A stretch of DNA of 64,000 nucleotides from Paramecium tetraurelia (taxonomy: Eukaryota; Ciliophora; Oligohymenophorea; Peniculida; Parameciidae), in assembly GCF_000165425.1 (NCBI RefSeq), contig NW_001799029.1, positions 1 through 64,000 of the forward strand, given 5' to 3'. Shown here one piece after another: positions 23,644 through 36,610 of the stretch. The translations under genes were made by a program, and so were the position numbers. The first letter of the stretch is position 1. Every line of letters starts with the position of its first letter. The notes below the pieces were generated by a model. It was not told where the DNA came from, did no database searches, and saw nothing but the letters and a program-made list of their open reading frames with translations.

Positions 23644-26366
23644 ATGATTTAAGCCAAGGAAGTATATCTTTCTAGTGACATCCCATGTCAGATTCGAGGA
23701 TGTGCATTTTGCAACCAAGAATCCGACATTCAATTGGAGAATCCCATATTCATGCTGGATAATGAGATCTTGGAATAGTATATAGATTTGATCGAACAGT
23801 CCAACATCAACAATATAGTGGTGCTACAATCGTAAGTGGCCTATTTCAGAAAAAGACAATAACAATCTTAGTATGCACAATAAATGATCAATCTGATTGA
23901 ATCCAATTTCTCAAAGAAAATTTATGTTTATCAGGATGAGTTTTCAATTCACACCTAAAATGGTAATCCCTTGATCTTATTGGCTCAATGGTACAATTCC
24001 CATAGACAATTTTTGAAAACCGAACTGGATTTGTGCTTGCTGACCCAAAATTATCAAATGCATCAACAATGCAAAAACCTGAACATCAAGTGTTTCACAA
24101 TCCAGGATTACGTCAAATTATACGAGAACAACGATTTGCTTGATTTTTTGGGAATGGACGAAGAATTCGAATAGAACTAGGAGGCTATCAACAATCAATT
24201 CCCCTATATTCCAGTGGAAGAGTGTGTACAGCAAATAAAACAAGGATTACTATTTGAAGGGAGAATCTCAATAGATAGAAACAATATTAAATTGGCTAGG
24301 ATATTTGTTAAGCAATTTCAATTGGAAATAAAAATAAATCAATAGAACAGAGTGTTACATGGAGATAGAGTGGCTGTTGAATTATTGTCTGAAGATCAAT
24401 GGGAACAATAGTAGAAACAAAAAGAGATAAAATTCGATGAGGATGATGATGATGATGGTAACAACAACACTCATACCAATGACACCAGTCATGAGATAAT
24501 GTCAACTAGCCATTTGCAAAATTTATTCAGGAAAGTGCAGTCACAAAACCTGGTCCCTTATGGAAAGGTTGTCAGTGTGTTGTAGAGAACGGAGAGACAT
24601 TTTTGTGGTCATGTAGAGAACAATATATTTGTGCCAGCTGATGGTAGGTATCCAAATTTCATTCTTAAACATTCAAAATATGATACATTATAGGATAAGA
24701 AGATCCAGGTTCAATTTGTAGATTGGCCAGTTTGGAGTGATAAGCCATTGTGTAAATTGAAAAAGGTATTGGGGAAGGCAGGAGATATGTACATCGAAGG
24801 AAATGTGATCTTGTTAGAACATCAAGTGGAAATAAGGGAATTCTCACATTAAGTGTTGGCTTGTTTACCAATCGAGGGAGTATGAATTTAATTATTAACA
24901 ATTTAAGGATAAATATAGAATATCAGAGTAGGAGATCAAAAGGAGAATGGATCTGAGAGATATTTTGGTATGTTCAATAGATCCAGTGGGATGTAAGGAC
25001 ATCGATGATACATTGCATTGTAGGAGATTGGAGAACAATTTATATGAAGTGGGTGTTCATATTGCAGATGTGTCTCATTTTGTGAAGCCAGACAGTGCAA
25101 TTGATAAGGAGGCTGCTCACAGATGCACCACAGTCTATTTAGTAGATAGAAGAACAGATATGTTGCCTAAATTATTGACAGAGAATCTGTGTTCATTGGT
25201 TAGCAATGTCGATAGATTGGCATTCTCAGTAATCTGGATTATGGATGACCAAGCAAATATCAAGGATGTCAAATTTGGCAAAAGTGTTATTCGATCTGTT
25301 GCCTCCTTGCATTATCAACAAGCTTAGGAAATGATCGATAATCCAAATGACAACAGTCAATTGACCCAAGGCATAAGACTCTTGAATATGTTAGCCAAGA
25401 AGTTGAAATAACTTAGAACAGATTAAGGAGCCTTGTCCTTAGCCAGCAATCAAGTTAAGTTTTCCTTCGATGATGAAACTCACAATCCCAGTGATGTCAG
25501 AATGTATCAATTGTATGACACCAATTCACTTGTTGAAGAGTTCATGCTTTTGGCCAATTGTTCAGTTGCCAATCAAATCTTACAAAGATTTCCCTCCATT
25601 TCGGTTCTTCGTAGACATCAAGAACCTAAGATGAAACAATTAAAGGAACTCCAAATCTTGATGAATGACTTAGGTAGATGATCTCATTAATTATTAGGAT
25701 ATCAATTTTCATTTGACACATCTAAATTGCTTAGTGAGTCCCTGGACTAAATTCAAAGACCCAATGATTCATTCTTTAACAAGCTCATTCGTATGATTAC
25801 TACGAGATGCATGAACGAAGTAATCTATATATTCTCAATATTATTAGGCTCTATATGTCTGCACTGCTGATGTAGATTATCCAGAACTCTATCATTATGG
25901 TTTAGCCGCAGAACTCTATACTCATTTCACATCTCCAATCAGAAGATATGCTGATGTGCTTGTCCATAGATTATTGGCTGCCTCCATTGATTTAGAGTCA
26001 CTTCCTCCATCTATGTCAAACAAAATCAGAATGACCAGAATTTGCGATAAACTGAATATGAGACATAGAATGGCCAGATTTGCTAGCAGAGCCTCCTCAG
26101 ATTATCACACTTACCTGTTCTTTAAAAATAGACCTCAGCAAATTGATCAAGCAATCATCACCGGAATCTTGACTGACAAAGTCACAGTCATGATCCCCAG
26201 GTATGTATTGGAAGGAACAATCGATGCTCAAATTATAGATAGAATGAATATCATCATCTAAGGGACACGTTACAGAATTTTCGATTACATCCAAGTTGAG
26301 ATCTCCGTTGAATTGCATAGTTTCCATAAAAAAATCCACATGAAGTATATTAAAAATAATAATTGA
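23644..26366 (+). CDS. DIS3: DIS3/RRP44 exosome 3'-5' exoribonuclease
   Basis: Predicted 880 residues; introns 24880-24907, 25674-25697 and 25820-25847. The N-terminus starts like DIS3 ([14 protein letters not shown]) and holds a PIN-like fold, followed by OB-fold/cold-shock regions ([19 protein letters not shown]). The catalytic RNB domain starts near residue 428 with [15 protein letters not shown], keeping the Asp cluster that binds Mg2+. [17 protein letters not shown] and [10 protein letters not shown] follow, with an S1-like C-terminus. DIS3 is the processive nuclease of the RNA exosome. The PIN segments that in yeast carry the endonuclease acids read QNGNP and TQNYQ here, so the second active site looks lost. 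It is divergent from the phosphodiesterase gene, 66 bp apart. Confidence 0.93.
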
Positions 26367-26513
26367 AATTACCCTTCAAAATTCTTCTATTTTCCCATTC
26401 CCAAATATATATATATAAACTCATTTACAAATAGGATTAATCCTCTTAACACTTTATAATCTTAGTTACAATTTATTTAATCAAATCAATTTCAGTTGTA
26501 TTAATGATTTGAG

Positions 26514-29438
26514 ATGGATATTTACTATAATAATACAAACGAAACATTATTATTTTATATGGATTTTTAGGCTAAACTAAAATTGAGCATCTTAATATTA
26601 TTTGTGCCGGTAGGTTTTATTGCTTTACTGCAAATAATAACATTAAATGTAATCTTTATCACCAACTTCTCTGATTAAGCGAATCAGTTGTCATTTGCAA
26701 TCTACAATGAAACAACCAGAACTACCCTTAGATTCAGCCATAAACTAGAAACCATAAATCTAGGTCTCAAGGCCAATGTCGCCTTTATTCTCTAAGATTT
26801 GATGACTGCCAATCAGGATTTGGAGTTTCATGACAGCCTGCAACAAATTTAGACCTTCCTGTATCCCTTAATCAGAAGAGGCAATATTGAGAACTTTAAG
26901 GTTATTTGCAAGGATTCATTTGAATACTCGATGCAGCAAATACCAAGCCAATTTGAATCCTGGAATTCAAGTAGTTAGGTTTCCGTAGATCTATATTAGC
27001 AGTACTTTCGATTCATTTTAAACTACAATCACAAATATAGCTGTAATATCCAATTATATTAATCTATCCTAAATTTGGTTGGTTAAACCTATAGATATGC
27101 CAATAGCGAAATATGGGAGAATCAATTGAATTATTTCATGATTAATGAGCAATTTTATTAATTCAGATATAATGAGTTCTTTCCCATTGAAAGGAGCAAA
27201 TTAGAAGAATATTATGGCCAATTCTTGGAACACCTACTGGTTCAATAAGATTTTGACGATTATCGCTGTTTACGCTAAGATACACTTATCTAGTATTATT
27301 AACAAAAGTCTTTCATATATGGTTGGTTCTACTCAATCCAAAAACAACACACTAGATGTGAAAAATAACAAATCTCTAAAATATTAGCAATCAAGATTTT
27401 CGATATTGAAAAATTCAAATAACTAGCTGGTTCTTCTCAGACTGAATCAGATCATAATGTATCATTGATCATAGCTCAGGCTGTTGTGAGTCTAACCTTC
27501 CTATTGTATGTCTGGACAACATCTATAAAGGTTGCCAATTCTTTCTGTCTTCCTCTTTAAAGATTGGCACTCCAGTTACAAAATCCATAGCAGCACAGCT
27601 TCGACTCAATACCACTGGAGGCAGGTGATTAAAATTGCAAGGAAATTAGTAGTCTTCATAAAAGCCTACAAATCTATCTCTACTATTATTAACTACTACA
27701 ATAACAACATTTCTACTCCGATCAAGATTAAGGGTCTCACTATTTAATGACCTTATCCTAACTCAGTGAGGTGTACAAATATCATAAAAACAATTGGTAA
27801 GTTAGTGTTTGTGCAAATAACATAGCATAGATACATCTAAAGAACAAGAGATACATCGAAGCACTCAAGTTTCAAGTAAAATCTGTGATTCTGGGATTTG
27901 AAGAGTACACTAGTATTAAGTAGATTGAAAAGATACGAAAACAATTATTACATAGTTAAAAGTCTATACTAATACAGTTGAGGAACAAGCTAACACGGTT
28001 TGTGATCAATAAATTAGCAGGTAGTACTTATATATTGCATTCAGAACATTTGAATAGAAATAGGTATAACTCTTTTATGCTATAAAATTCATATAAATAG
28101 TCTGAAATTTAATAAATTTAAGTAACTGAGAGATTGATTTTAATTAATTAGAAAAAATAAGAGAACTCTTTCGAAAAAATCGGCTATCACTAACAATTGG
28201 AGTTAGAAGAAGATCGATTTAAGGAAGAAAAGCGATTTTACAAGTTAACCATACTATTCAGGAAGTACACCTTCTGTAGAATGTTATATAAGTTTTGCAT
28301 TAAAGAATAGCCCCGTTTTCTGAATGAAGCTATTTGTTCTTTGACTGAATTATATGAGGAAATCTCAAACAAAAGCTATTCTGAAAATCGATCAATAATA
28401 GGAATGAAAATATAGTTGTTAATTATGAAGTTTAGCTGTTATTAAAAACTAAATTTGATTATCAAGGCTAAATAGGACTTGTATTCAATTAAAATACTCT
28501 ATGAGTAATATATTATGTTAGAGAAGTCGAACCTCGTTCTAAATGGATTCGACATATTTTAGTTGACATCAAAAGAAATTATTTAAAATGCTATTAGGAA
28601 ATTGAAAATTTGTTTATTAATGAAACATTAATAGTATTAAGAAGCTAGTGAAAAATGTATAAAGATTATAAGAAAAAACAGTTAGAATATACATAAATTG
28701 AATTCATTTGCTTATAAGACTCTGTAAAGCATTTTTATGAAATTGAATCTTAATCAGAATGTGTTATAAAAATTGTATCTTGACATAAATCCAAGAATGT
28801 TTCAAATATTCTTTTTGATTGACTATTCATCTAAGGTTTCTTTTGAGTAAATTTAAGTATCACATTCTATATGTGCTTATATATTGTAAAAGTTGATAAA
28901 TTTGAGAGAAGTAGGTTTGTACATATTTAATGACACTTTGTATGAGATGCTATCAGCCTCGTAATCAATTAAGTATAGGAAATTCTTGTTGAAGTAGTTT
29001 GAGAGATTCTAAATTATGAAAGGAGGCGAATGTAAGGTCCTGGAAAGTCTTGACAATCTATTAGAGTATAGATTGAATTAATTCTCTAAACAAAGCAGTT
29101 ATGATATGAACTAATCGTAGAAATCGATTATAATCCAAAAGGCATCATAAGAACAAAAGGGGATGGTGCAAAGTTTTGTTTGTGTGTTCTCTGAGTTCTC
29201 GATATGTGTGGATGAGGATTTATTGGAGAAGATACAGAAACAAACTTAAAGGTAGGAGATAAATTTGGTTCTGTTTAATATAGCAAATTCAAATAGAAAT
29301 CATGAGTAGGCGAAGAATCTTGCTAAGAAGATGAGTGCTTGTTATTTGGAGAGCGAGGTGGAAACAATCAGATGGATTTCTCACTTGAATTAATCTTCAA
29401 TTCCAATTCATACGTAGGGGTATGTGGAGTTTTTGTGA
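26514..29438 (+). CDS. Large two-TM receptor-like protein
   Basis: An intronless 974-residue frame. TM1 lies at about 24-50 (LSILILFVPVGFIALLQIIT). A roughly 270-residue loop rich in Tyr, Gln and Asn follows, then TM2 at about 318-342 (VSLIIAQAVVSLTFLLYVWT). A long helical cytoplasmic part has TPR-like pairs (for example around NIAQIHLKNKRYIEAL). Near residue 765 a segment FQIFFLIDYSSKVSFEQ resembles the start of a von Willebrand A fold with a degenerate DxSxS metal site. The topology is like chemoreceptors with an extracellular sensor between two TMs, but no kinase or cyclase domain follows. Function unknown; a ciliate-specific sensor or scaffold is my guess. Confidence 0.75.
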
Positions 29439-29580
29439 GAAGATAATTTTATAATATTAAGAATTATTGTCTGGATTAGTTGAAATGTTATTGGTTTTTA
29501 TTCTGGTTTAGTTATTTATAAATGCATATAAAATAATTAATTAGATGAATTATATTAAGTAAGATATGATGATAAATCAT

Positions 29581-29964
29581 TCAAAATTGTTTTCTCTGTT
29601 GCTGCAGACTCATTTATTAGAGCATTTCATTTTTGAACTAATCTTTAAGCACTTCGAATTTGGGTATCATTTATTTTTAGGAGGGGAGTGCTTAAAAAGT
29701 AACGAAGTTGGTGAAGACTTATTGATTCGGTTTGCTTTGCTCTGAATCTGAGTCAGAATCACTCAGACTCTCATTCATGTAACTAGCCAGAGGGTCTTTT
29801 CTGACAGAGAATTGCTTGGTGCTGTTTTGATTATACTACAAAGTTCCTCCCGAAGTCTCAGTGTTTCTTTTGATTAGGTCCTTTTTCTCGGAGCCCTTGG
29901 AGAGTCTGACTTCATTTTGAATTTCAATTGATTGTTGAGCTTATTGTTTACAAATGCTTCCCAT
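29581..29964 (-). CDS. Small Ser/Asp-rich protein, possible lipid anchor
   Basis: Intronless, 127 residues. It begins MGSICKQQ: Gly2 and Cys5 suggest myristoylation/palmitoylation, although Lys at position 6 does not fit the strict myristoylation pattern. A middle stretch ESLSDSDSDSEQS is a likely casein kinase 2 target. The C-terminal 40 residues are hydrophobic-basic and Gln-rich. It is expressed from the same strand as the VPS9 gene, whose stop is 19 bp upstream of this start. No family recognised. Confidence 0.55.
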
Positions 29965-29983
29965 TTTAATTTTAATAATATAA

Positions 29984-31393
29984 TCAAAATAAAAGAATTC
30001 TTTTCTTTCTATCTCTTCGTTTGCACATTCCATACTTCACATTCTTTTCTTGTTGCAGTCGGTTGAATTGATTTGGATCCATTTTCAATTATTCGTAATT
30101 TACATTTTCAATCCACACAATGGCTGACTTTAATTGAGTGAAGCAATACCCAGCATGACTCATCATCCTCGATTTATTGATGAATAGTTCTATGAAACTG
30201 AATCTCATTATAAATTACTTGATATTGCTTTGCAATCTGGTTGACTAGGCGAGGATCAGCACTCTGATGAAGGCTGGGAACACAGCATCTGCCGAGGCTG
30301 CCTCTTAATTGATCTAGGAAATGGTATCAGTAATGAGTTGAGTGGCCTTCAGGATGCAATCCAATTTATCAACTGAGTTCTTTTTCATGTCAATTTGATT
30401 GATCACTAAATTTAAATGGTAAATATTACTTTAAGCAGCACATTCGAATTGTTAATCGATTTTGGATTTGATTTTGATACTTAGATGTTCATCGGTAATC
30501 CATTCTAGAGTTTTGAATCGTATGTTTAATTCGATATCTCTAGCAGTTGGTTCTTTGGGGTATAATTTCTCATAGATCAATCTGGTGAGATACCTCTCCA
30601 CAATGTCGTCGATGAGTGCTGTGCTGGGGAGACCATTGATTTCAATAGATTTCATGTAATCAGTTAATGCAGTGACCACTTCTGAATACCCAGAGTTGAT
30701 GCCGTATTTATCTGGTTAGGAAGTCTCTTTTAAACTATATGAACTCAACATGGCATCTCTCACTTCTGGCAATTTACAGAAGATACGAACAAACTCACTC
30801 AGATCATTGCAATGAAATTAACTCAATAATTCCACTCTTGGGATTTTAGTAGATTCGCATTAAATTAGGATTCTCAAGGTTTTTGTGTCAAACATACAAT
30901 GAAAACACTCCGATTGATTTTCCAACCAGATTTTGTTTGCATTCAAGGCTAGTGTGTTTCTGGATTTGACCTTCTCTTGATTTGCAAACAATTTCCTGGT
31001 TGCAGGAGAGGAAATACAAAATTGAACCAATGCTCCATTAATTTGCTTAACGAATTCATCCTCATATGGTTGTGGGTTTTGTTCGAAAGTAGAATTAGCA
31101 ATTTTCTATAAGAGGAGATAATCCTCGAGTTGTTATTATTTTTAGTCTGATTGCTGCGTATAGGATTTGGTCATAAATTGCGCATAATCAAGGGAATCAT
31201 CATCTTAGGCTTGGTACTAGCCAGTGATCACACTCTGAATAACACGGGGTTTCTGAGTAAATTGGATCGTGGATTGAGCCAATAGGGATTGCTGATCATC
31301 ACTTATGTTATGGGTGTCTTGAAATTACAATTAGAGATCATCACTCTTGAGTCTAGGCAATTGCATGAATTAATCGTCTTCCTTTTGATCCAT
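29984..31393 (-). CDS. VPS9-domain Rab GEF
   Basis: Intronless, 469 residues. The N-terminus is Gln/Asp-rich; the middle holds conserved helices (LFANQEKVKSRNTLALNANK). At about 350-430 is a VPS9 domain: ADAVFPAFIRVLILAQ, then a stretch ending NKSRMMSHAGYCFTQLKSA and IVWIENV. The Asp and Pro of the first motif and the Tyr and Thr of AGYCFTQL correspond to the residues that contact Rab5-family GTPases in Rabex-5. The C-terminus is basic (KRRDRKKR). It should activate Rab5-like GTPases on endosomes or phagosomes. Its start codon is 8 bp from that of the divergent apyrase gene. Confidence 0.85.
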
Positions 31394-31401
31394 TATTTAT
31401 T
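31394..31401. promoter_or_regulatory. 8-bp divergent start-codon spacer
   Basis: Only tatttatt separates the ATG of the VPS9 gene (minus, 31393) from the ATG of the apyrase gene (plus, 31402). If both starts are right, each gene's 5' UTR and promoter lie inside the other's coding sequence. The next in-frame Met of the VPS9 gene would widen the gap by only about 27 bp. Confidence 0.5.
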
Positions 31402-32719
31402 ATGATATAAATATTATTGTTGCTCGGAGTTGCCATAGCCAATAATTTAAGATTCAGAGCCAAGGGAACAATACCCAATCTTTGGAACATTTAAGCATCC
31501 ACCTGCTACGGAGTAATGTTCGATGCTGGCAGTTCCGGCACTAGAGTCTATGTGTATTCGTGGAATTGCAGAGAGACTCAAACCATGCCCTACGTCTCCC
31601 TCAGTGAGAAATCCATAGAGAAGAAGGTGAAGCCAGGAATATCATCCTTTGCCACTAAACTCAATGAAATACCCGCCTATCTCTAGCCATTGATTGATTT
31701 TGCACTCAGCAACATCCCCAAATCCATGAAGGCCTACACTCCAATCATGCTAGGTGCCACTGCTGGTATGAGACTGTTGCCAGTCGAATCATAAACTTAG
31801 ATTATGAAGGAAGTCCAACGAGTCTTCCTCAAATCTGGATTGCTTTTCTTAAGCGAATAATGGGCGAGAGTGATTACTGGATAGGAAGAAGTAAATAAAA
31901 TTCAATTTAAGATAGGGAGCATACATGTGGTTATCTCTTAATTACCTCCTCCAGACAATGTCAGATTAATAATAGGTCACAACCATTGATTTAGGGGGGG
32001 CTTCTACGTAGATTTCGTTCAAACCTAAGGGGAAAATTGAGGACGGAATGATGGATCTCATTATACCTAATTTGAATGAATACGAAATATTCAGCAGTAG
32101 TTATTTGCTTTTTGGAATGGATCAAGCATTAATTCAAGTGCATAAGTAGTTTTAAGACAATGACACATTCACTATCACTACTCCTTGCTATTTTAGTGGA
32201 TACGAGAACGTGTATGAGTATGATGCCAGATTCAAAGTTATCGGGTAGGGCAATTACTAGGAATGCAGGAGACTCATAAGACAATATCTTAATAATGATC
32301 CAGAGAAATGCCAACACTCCAATTGTGGGATCAATGGGCAATATTAGCCTAAAATTGATGGTGACATCATATATGGCATTAGTGGAATTTAGAGCATGGT
32401 GAATTTGTTTGGATTTGAAAACTACACTCTCACTCAGTATTCCAACAAGGTTGTTAGTTTCACATCTTTGGTTTGGTCGGATATAGAACAAATACCGGAA
32501 TACATTAGCAATCCCTACATCACCACAGATTACTTCTCAAGTATCTATGTCGATGAGTTGCTCTCGTATGGCTATGGAATAAGCAGGGATCAATTGCTCT
32601 ATAGTCCTGATGAGATCAACAACATTTCCCCTTCCTGGACAGTTGCTGCTATGTTCTATCAACTCGCTCAGATCCAGTGCCAATATGATAGTCCTGTGTG
32701 CATTCAACTCATTAAATGA
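31402..32719 (+). CDS. Secreted apyrase (GDA1/CD39 nucleoside phosphatase)
   Basis: Predicted 430 residues; one intron, 31891-31915. Signal peptide MIQILLLLGVAIA. All five apyrase conserved regions are visible: MFDAGSSGTRVYVYSW (ACR1), LGATAGMRLL (ACR2), the spliced GQEEGAYMWLSLNYLL (ACR3), TIDLGGASTQISF (ACR4) and SWTVAAMFYQLAQ (ACR5). The catalytic Glu lies in the spliced ACR3. The enzyme removes phosphates from extracellular or lumenal NTPs and NDPs. No C-terminal TM helix is present, so the product is probably secreted or lumenal. Several Cys pairs fit a secreted protein. Confidence 0.93.
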
Positions 32720-33007
32720 TTATTTTAGAAACCATTTTAAACTAATACAAAATTATAATTTTATCATATTTGGTAGGGTAGTAGTCAAATTTTTCTTTTT
32801 TTCGACTCTTAATTCTAATTCTAAGGATTTTGCAATTCTTAGGCTAATTGAACCGATTGGTTAATCCAGTCATTGAGCCAGGGGAATCTCTTGTAATTCA
32901 AGACTTGCTAGGAGAGGTTAAATATGCGATAAGTACATTAATTTGATCGGACACTATCATTTCCATAATAAAAACTACATATTTTCTAATCTTCTATTAA
33001 TTCTCAT

Positions 33008-33662
33008 TCAATGCCAATTGTAGATATTGATCTAATTAAATCGGATGCAATATTTATACTTAGAAAGTTTGAGTAATCTTATTAATAGGAAGTATTTTGG
33101 AATAATTGCTTGACGAATGAATTATTCATTTTCTTGATTACTTTTTTCTCCTTCATTTGTTCCTTACTCTGAGTTTATCTTTGGTGCTTCATACTTTTAC
33201 GAATAATAAATTTTATCATTTCTTCCCTTGTCTTCACAACCTATTGATAGATGATGCTAGATGCATACTTGCAAGTATCTTGTGAAAATCTAAAAGAAGA
33301 CTGATTTTAGTGCCTTTTTTTAAGTCCAAAAACGAAAAGCCTTTTAATAAGCGAAGATCTATTCTTTGGATAGGTAATTGAGATGTCTCATGAGGAAATC
33401 GATCATTTTATAGACCTCCTCCTGGAGTTATTCTTTGGTCAGACAGATTAATTAGTGTTGTTGATTGAGGTTGAGTAATTTGCGCAGATGATGATTCTCC
33501 TCTGCCAAGACTTAGAATGTGGATTGGTAGTGTTATATCTCGTTGGGGATGGAAGTGTAGTGCACTGGAATTGGGCACTGTTGGATGTACAATTATTGTT
33601 CCTCCTAAATGGCTTATGAGCTATTTTACTTATTTGATTATTTAGTTTTCTTCTTCTTTCAT
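33008..33662 (-). CDS. Hypothetical coiled-coil protein
   Basis: Predicted 209 residues; one intron (33605-33629) removed after eleven codons, without which the frame runs into TGA. The N-terminal half is Gln-rich with an amphipathic segment FQVLAEENHHLRKLLNLNQQ that looks like a short leucine-zipper coil. The centre is aromatic and basic, and the C-terminus is basic (LIRLLKLSKYKYCIRF). No catalytic motif and no known family. It is convergent with the apyrase gene, 288 bp away. Confidence 0.6.
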
Positions 33663-33777
33663 TTTTTGTTATAAGGTTGAGTATTCTAAAAAACAAGTGA
33701 GAGATTAAATTAATTTAAAAATATTATTACTTCTCATCATTATATAAACTATTATATATATTTTATTTAATTAAGCT

Positions 33778-36523
33778 ATGCTCAAATGCCAAAGTCTTTA
33801 AAAGGCCCTACTCAAATATCTGAAGACCTTTGAAAACCAATCCTATTAGTCATGGAAATGGCACAACTACACTTAGTGGGCGGATCTTTCATTCAGGCCA
33901 TTAATAATAATGTAGATAATATTTATCATCATTAAACTATTGATCATCGCCAATAACTAACTACTGTGGGTCATTTTTGGAGTTCAGATTTTGGTTCATT
34001 CAATCCTATTTTTATGTCTTCCCAGAATCATTTACAAAGAGTCCTACTTTTTGTAGCTCGTCCCCTTAATATAACAGGAATGCTTTTGCCTCCTTTGTTA
34101 CTTTGCCTACAACGAAAGCTACCTCATGTTCTACACCACCATTTGCATCATCTTCCAAAGCATGTATTCAACCATCTTATGGAAGGTGATCGCAATACTA
34201 ATCTTTTTCATTCAAACTATCTTGCTTTTAGATCTATCCTCCTTTGAAGGACTCTATCTCACAGTCGCTCTGCTATTCATGCAGATCGTACGGAAAGAAC
34301 TCCAGCAAATGCAGCACTTCCTCAATTTACAAGCATTATTTTTAATCATCGACTCCACACCTTAGGCTATGTGTATAGCCCATAAGGATAAAAATTGGTT
34401 ACTCTATTCCAACAAAGTATTTGATAATTTAGCATATAAATTAGAGAATACAAATCAATCTGATACTGATTAATCTCCAGAAAAAACAGCAACTAATAAC
34501 TCTACTAAAAATTAATTAACTTTTTTGTAAAATTTATAATTAGATGAATTAAATAACAATCAAAAGTTTGTCTAATTTGATTTTGATGATGATGATTTAT
34601 ACTTCGATGATCAATACAAAATTAAGAATGTTACTTACAGCAAGGATAAAAATTCAATCTAATATTCTAAAGCCTTCTCTTTTGAAATACCAACTGATCG
34701 ACCCAAAAATCATGTTCAATTTTAGAGGTTTTTCCAATCATTTAAAAATCCTGATGATGAATCCATCATCAAAAAAACCTTCACGTCTGATGTCACAATG
34801 AAAATCGAAGTCAACAATCCACCCCAATTCCACTTGTTATCAGCAGGTAAGAAGAATCATCCTAAGAAATTGAACCTCCCAAATAAACAATCTAAATCAG
34901 GTAACTTAATGACTCCAAGTCGAAAAGTATCCGCTGATTTCTTATTGAATAGTAAGGAAAATAGGAGTTCTGGCCACAAACAGTCTCTGCTGGATCAAGA
35001 AGCGAATTTAATAAATAAGACAAAACCAGTTTATGTCCACAAAATGAAATTCTTAATTAACGTATTAGAGAATTGTAGAATCTTTGATAATGATGATGAG
35101 TTGTAAATATATTTCATTCATGAAGTCAATCAAATCTTATTAAGAGCAAAACTAAAAAAATTAGAATCAATCAAAAAGAATCTCCTGAGATCAATTTCTC
35201 ATGAATTGCTCACAAATCTTAATGCAGTCTTCGGATTCATCAAACAAAGCTAGGACAGGTTGCTGAATAAAGAATCCTGTCATCTCCAATTGGAACAGGC
35301 TTTGAGTTACACAAAATTGCAACTCTATAAGATCTATGACTTCTTCGATTACAGAGACATTCTAGAAGACAGTTTCCAATTGAAATCAGATAAATTCGAT
35401 ATCAATACAGTCATTTTAGAGTGTGTGGATTTGTTTAGAAATCAGATCGAAAGGAAGTCCTTAGCAATCAATGTGAAATTACCCGAAACCTCCTATATAA
35501 TTAGCGGAGACAGACAACGTTTGTGTTAAGTACTCCTGAATTTGATTGGAAATTCTATTCGATTCACTTACAAAGGAGAAATTACCATCACTGTTTAGAA
35601 GTAAGAATACATGGAGTCAATGGAAGGAATTGAGGTACATTCAGCTAATTTACAGGATAACAATTTGCTGGAAGTTCAAGTGAATGACACTGGGATAGGC
35701 ATGAAGGAGGGTGAGTTGAGCATTTTAAGAAAAAAGGTATTCCTTTTAATTAGAGTAGTTACATTTAACTGACGAGGATGAAAAGGTTTCTAAGCATTCA
35801 GTTGGCATAGGTTTGGGATTGTCTGTGAGCAAGCAAATTATCAAGTTGATGGCTCCGAACAATCAAAACTACATTTCTGTCGAATCAAAAGAAGATCAAG
35901 GCACATGCTTCAATTTTCTATTGAAATACAATGAAGAATCGAATCTAAGCACAAATTTCCTCTAAAGGTCCAACAATCACACAATTCCTTATGTGGATGC
36001 TCAAAGTACGTAATAGGTTCGCGTGATGAACTACAATAAATGTAATAACCTTCAGATCACTGAGAAGTAGGGTTAATCAGAATTGTAACTAGACAATCTG
36101 ATAAATTAATGCAATTGCAAAATTGTCTTGATTGTTGATGACGAGGAGTTCAATGTGGATGTCCTTATACATATGGTCAAAAATTTAGGATTTGATACAG
36201 ACTTTGCTTTCAATGGGAAGCAAGCGATTGAAAAAGTGCAAACCAAATTGCTCAAAAGGTGCAGTCAGTAGAATTGTATTGGATACAACTGCATCTTGAT
36301 GGATATTAATATGCCAATGATGAGTGGATGGGAAACTGTGTAAAGAATTCGACAAATAGAAAATGAGATCCATCTGAGCAGAACTATCCCTGTGGTTGCA
36401 GTTACTGGTTTCTGTAGTATCAAAGATCAATAGAAAAGCATTAATGAAGGATTTAATAGTGTTTTGATTAAGCCTGCTACAAAGGAGAAGTTAATTGAAA
36501 CTTTTAATCGTCTCAGTATCTGA
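33778..36523 (+). CDS. Hybrid sensor histidine kinase with receiver
   Basis: Predicted 907 residues; one 22-nt intron at 35737-35758, needed to avoid a TGA. About six hydrophobic helices occupy residues 40-190, then a polar linker. The dimerisation/phosphoacceptor box is RSISHELLTNLNAVFGFI (His about 476). The ATP-binding domain has an N-box (VLLNLIGNSIRF), G1 (VNDTGIGM) and G2 (HSVGIGLGLSVSKQI). The C-terminal receiver (about 773-905) starts VLIVDDEEFNVDVL and has the phospho-Asp in ILMDINMPMMSG and the Lys in VLIKPA. It should autophosphorylate and pass phosphate to its own receiver. The ligand is unknown. Confidence 0.92.
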
Positions 36524-36610
36524 ATTTTATTCTTATATTTTTACTATTTAAGTTTTAAATTTTTAGAAGTTAATTTAATATTCACAGCATTTATATTATT
36601 AAAATTAACA

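Noticed and set aside
27778-27830. GT...AG segment in the two-TM receptor-like gene
   Set aside because: Removing it shifts frame into TGA; the unspliced frame is open to the end of the gene.
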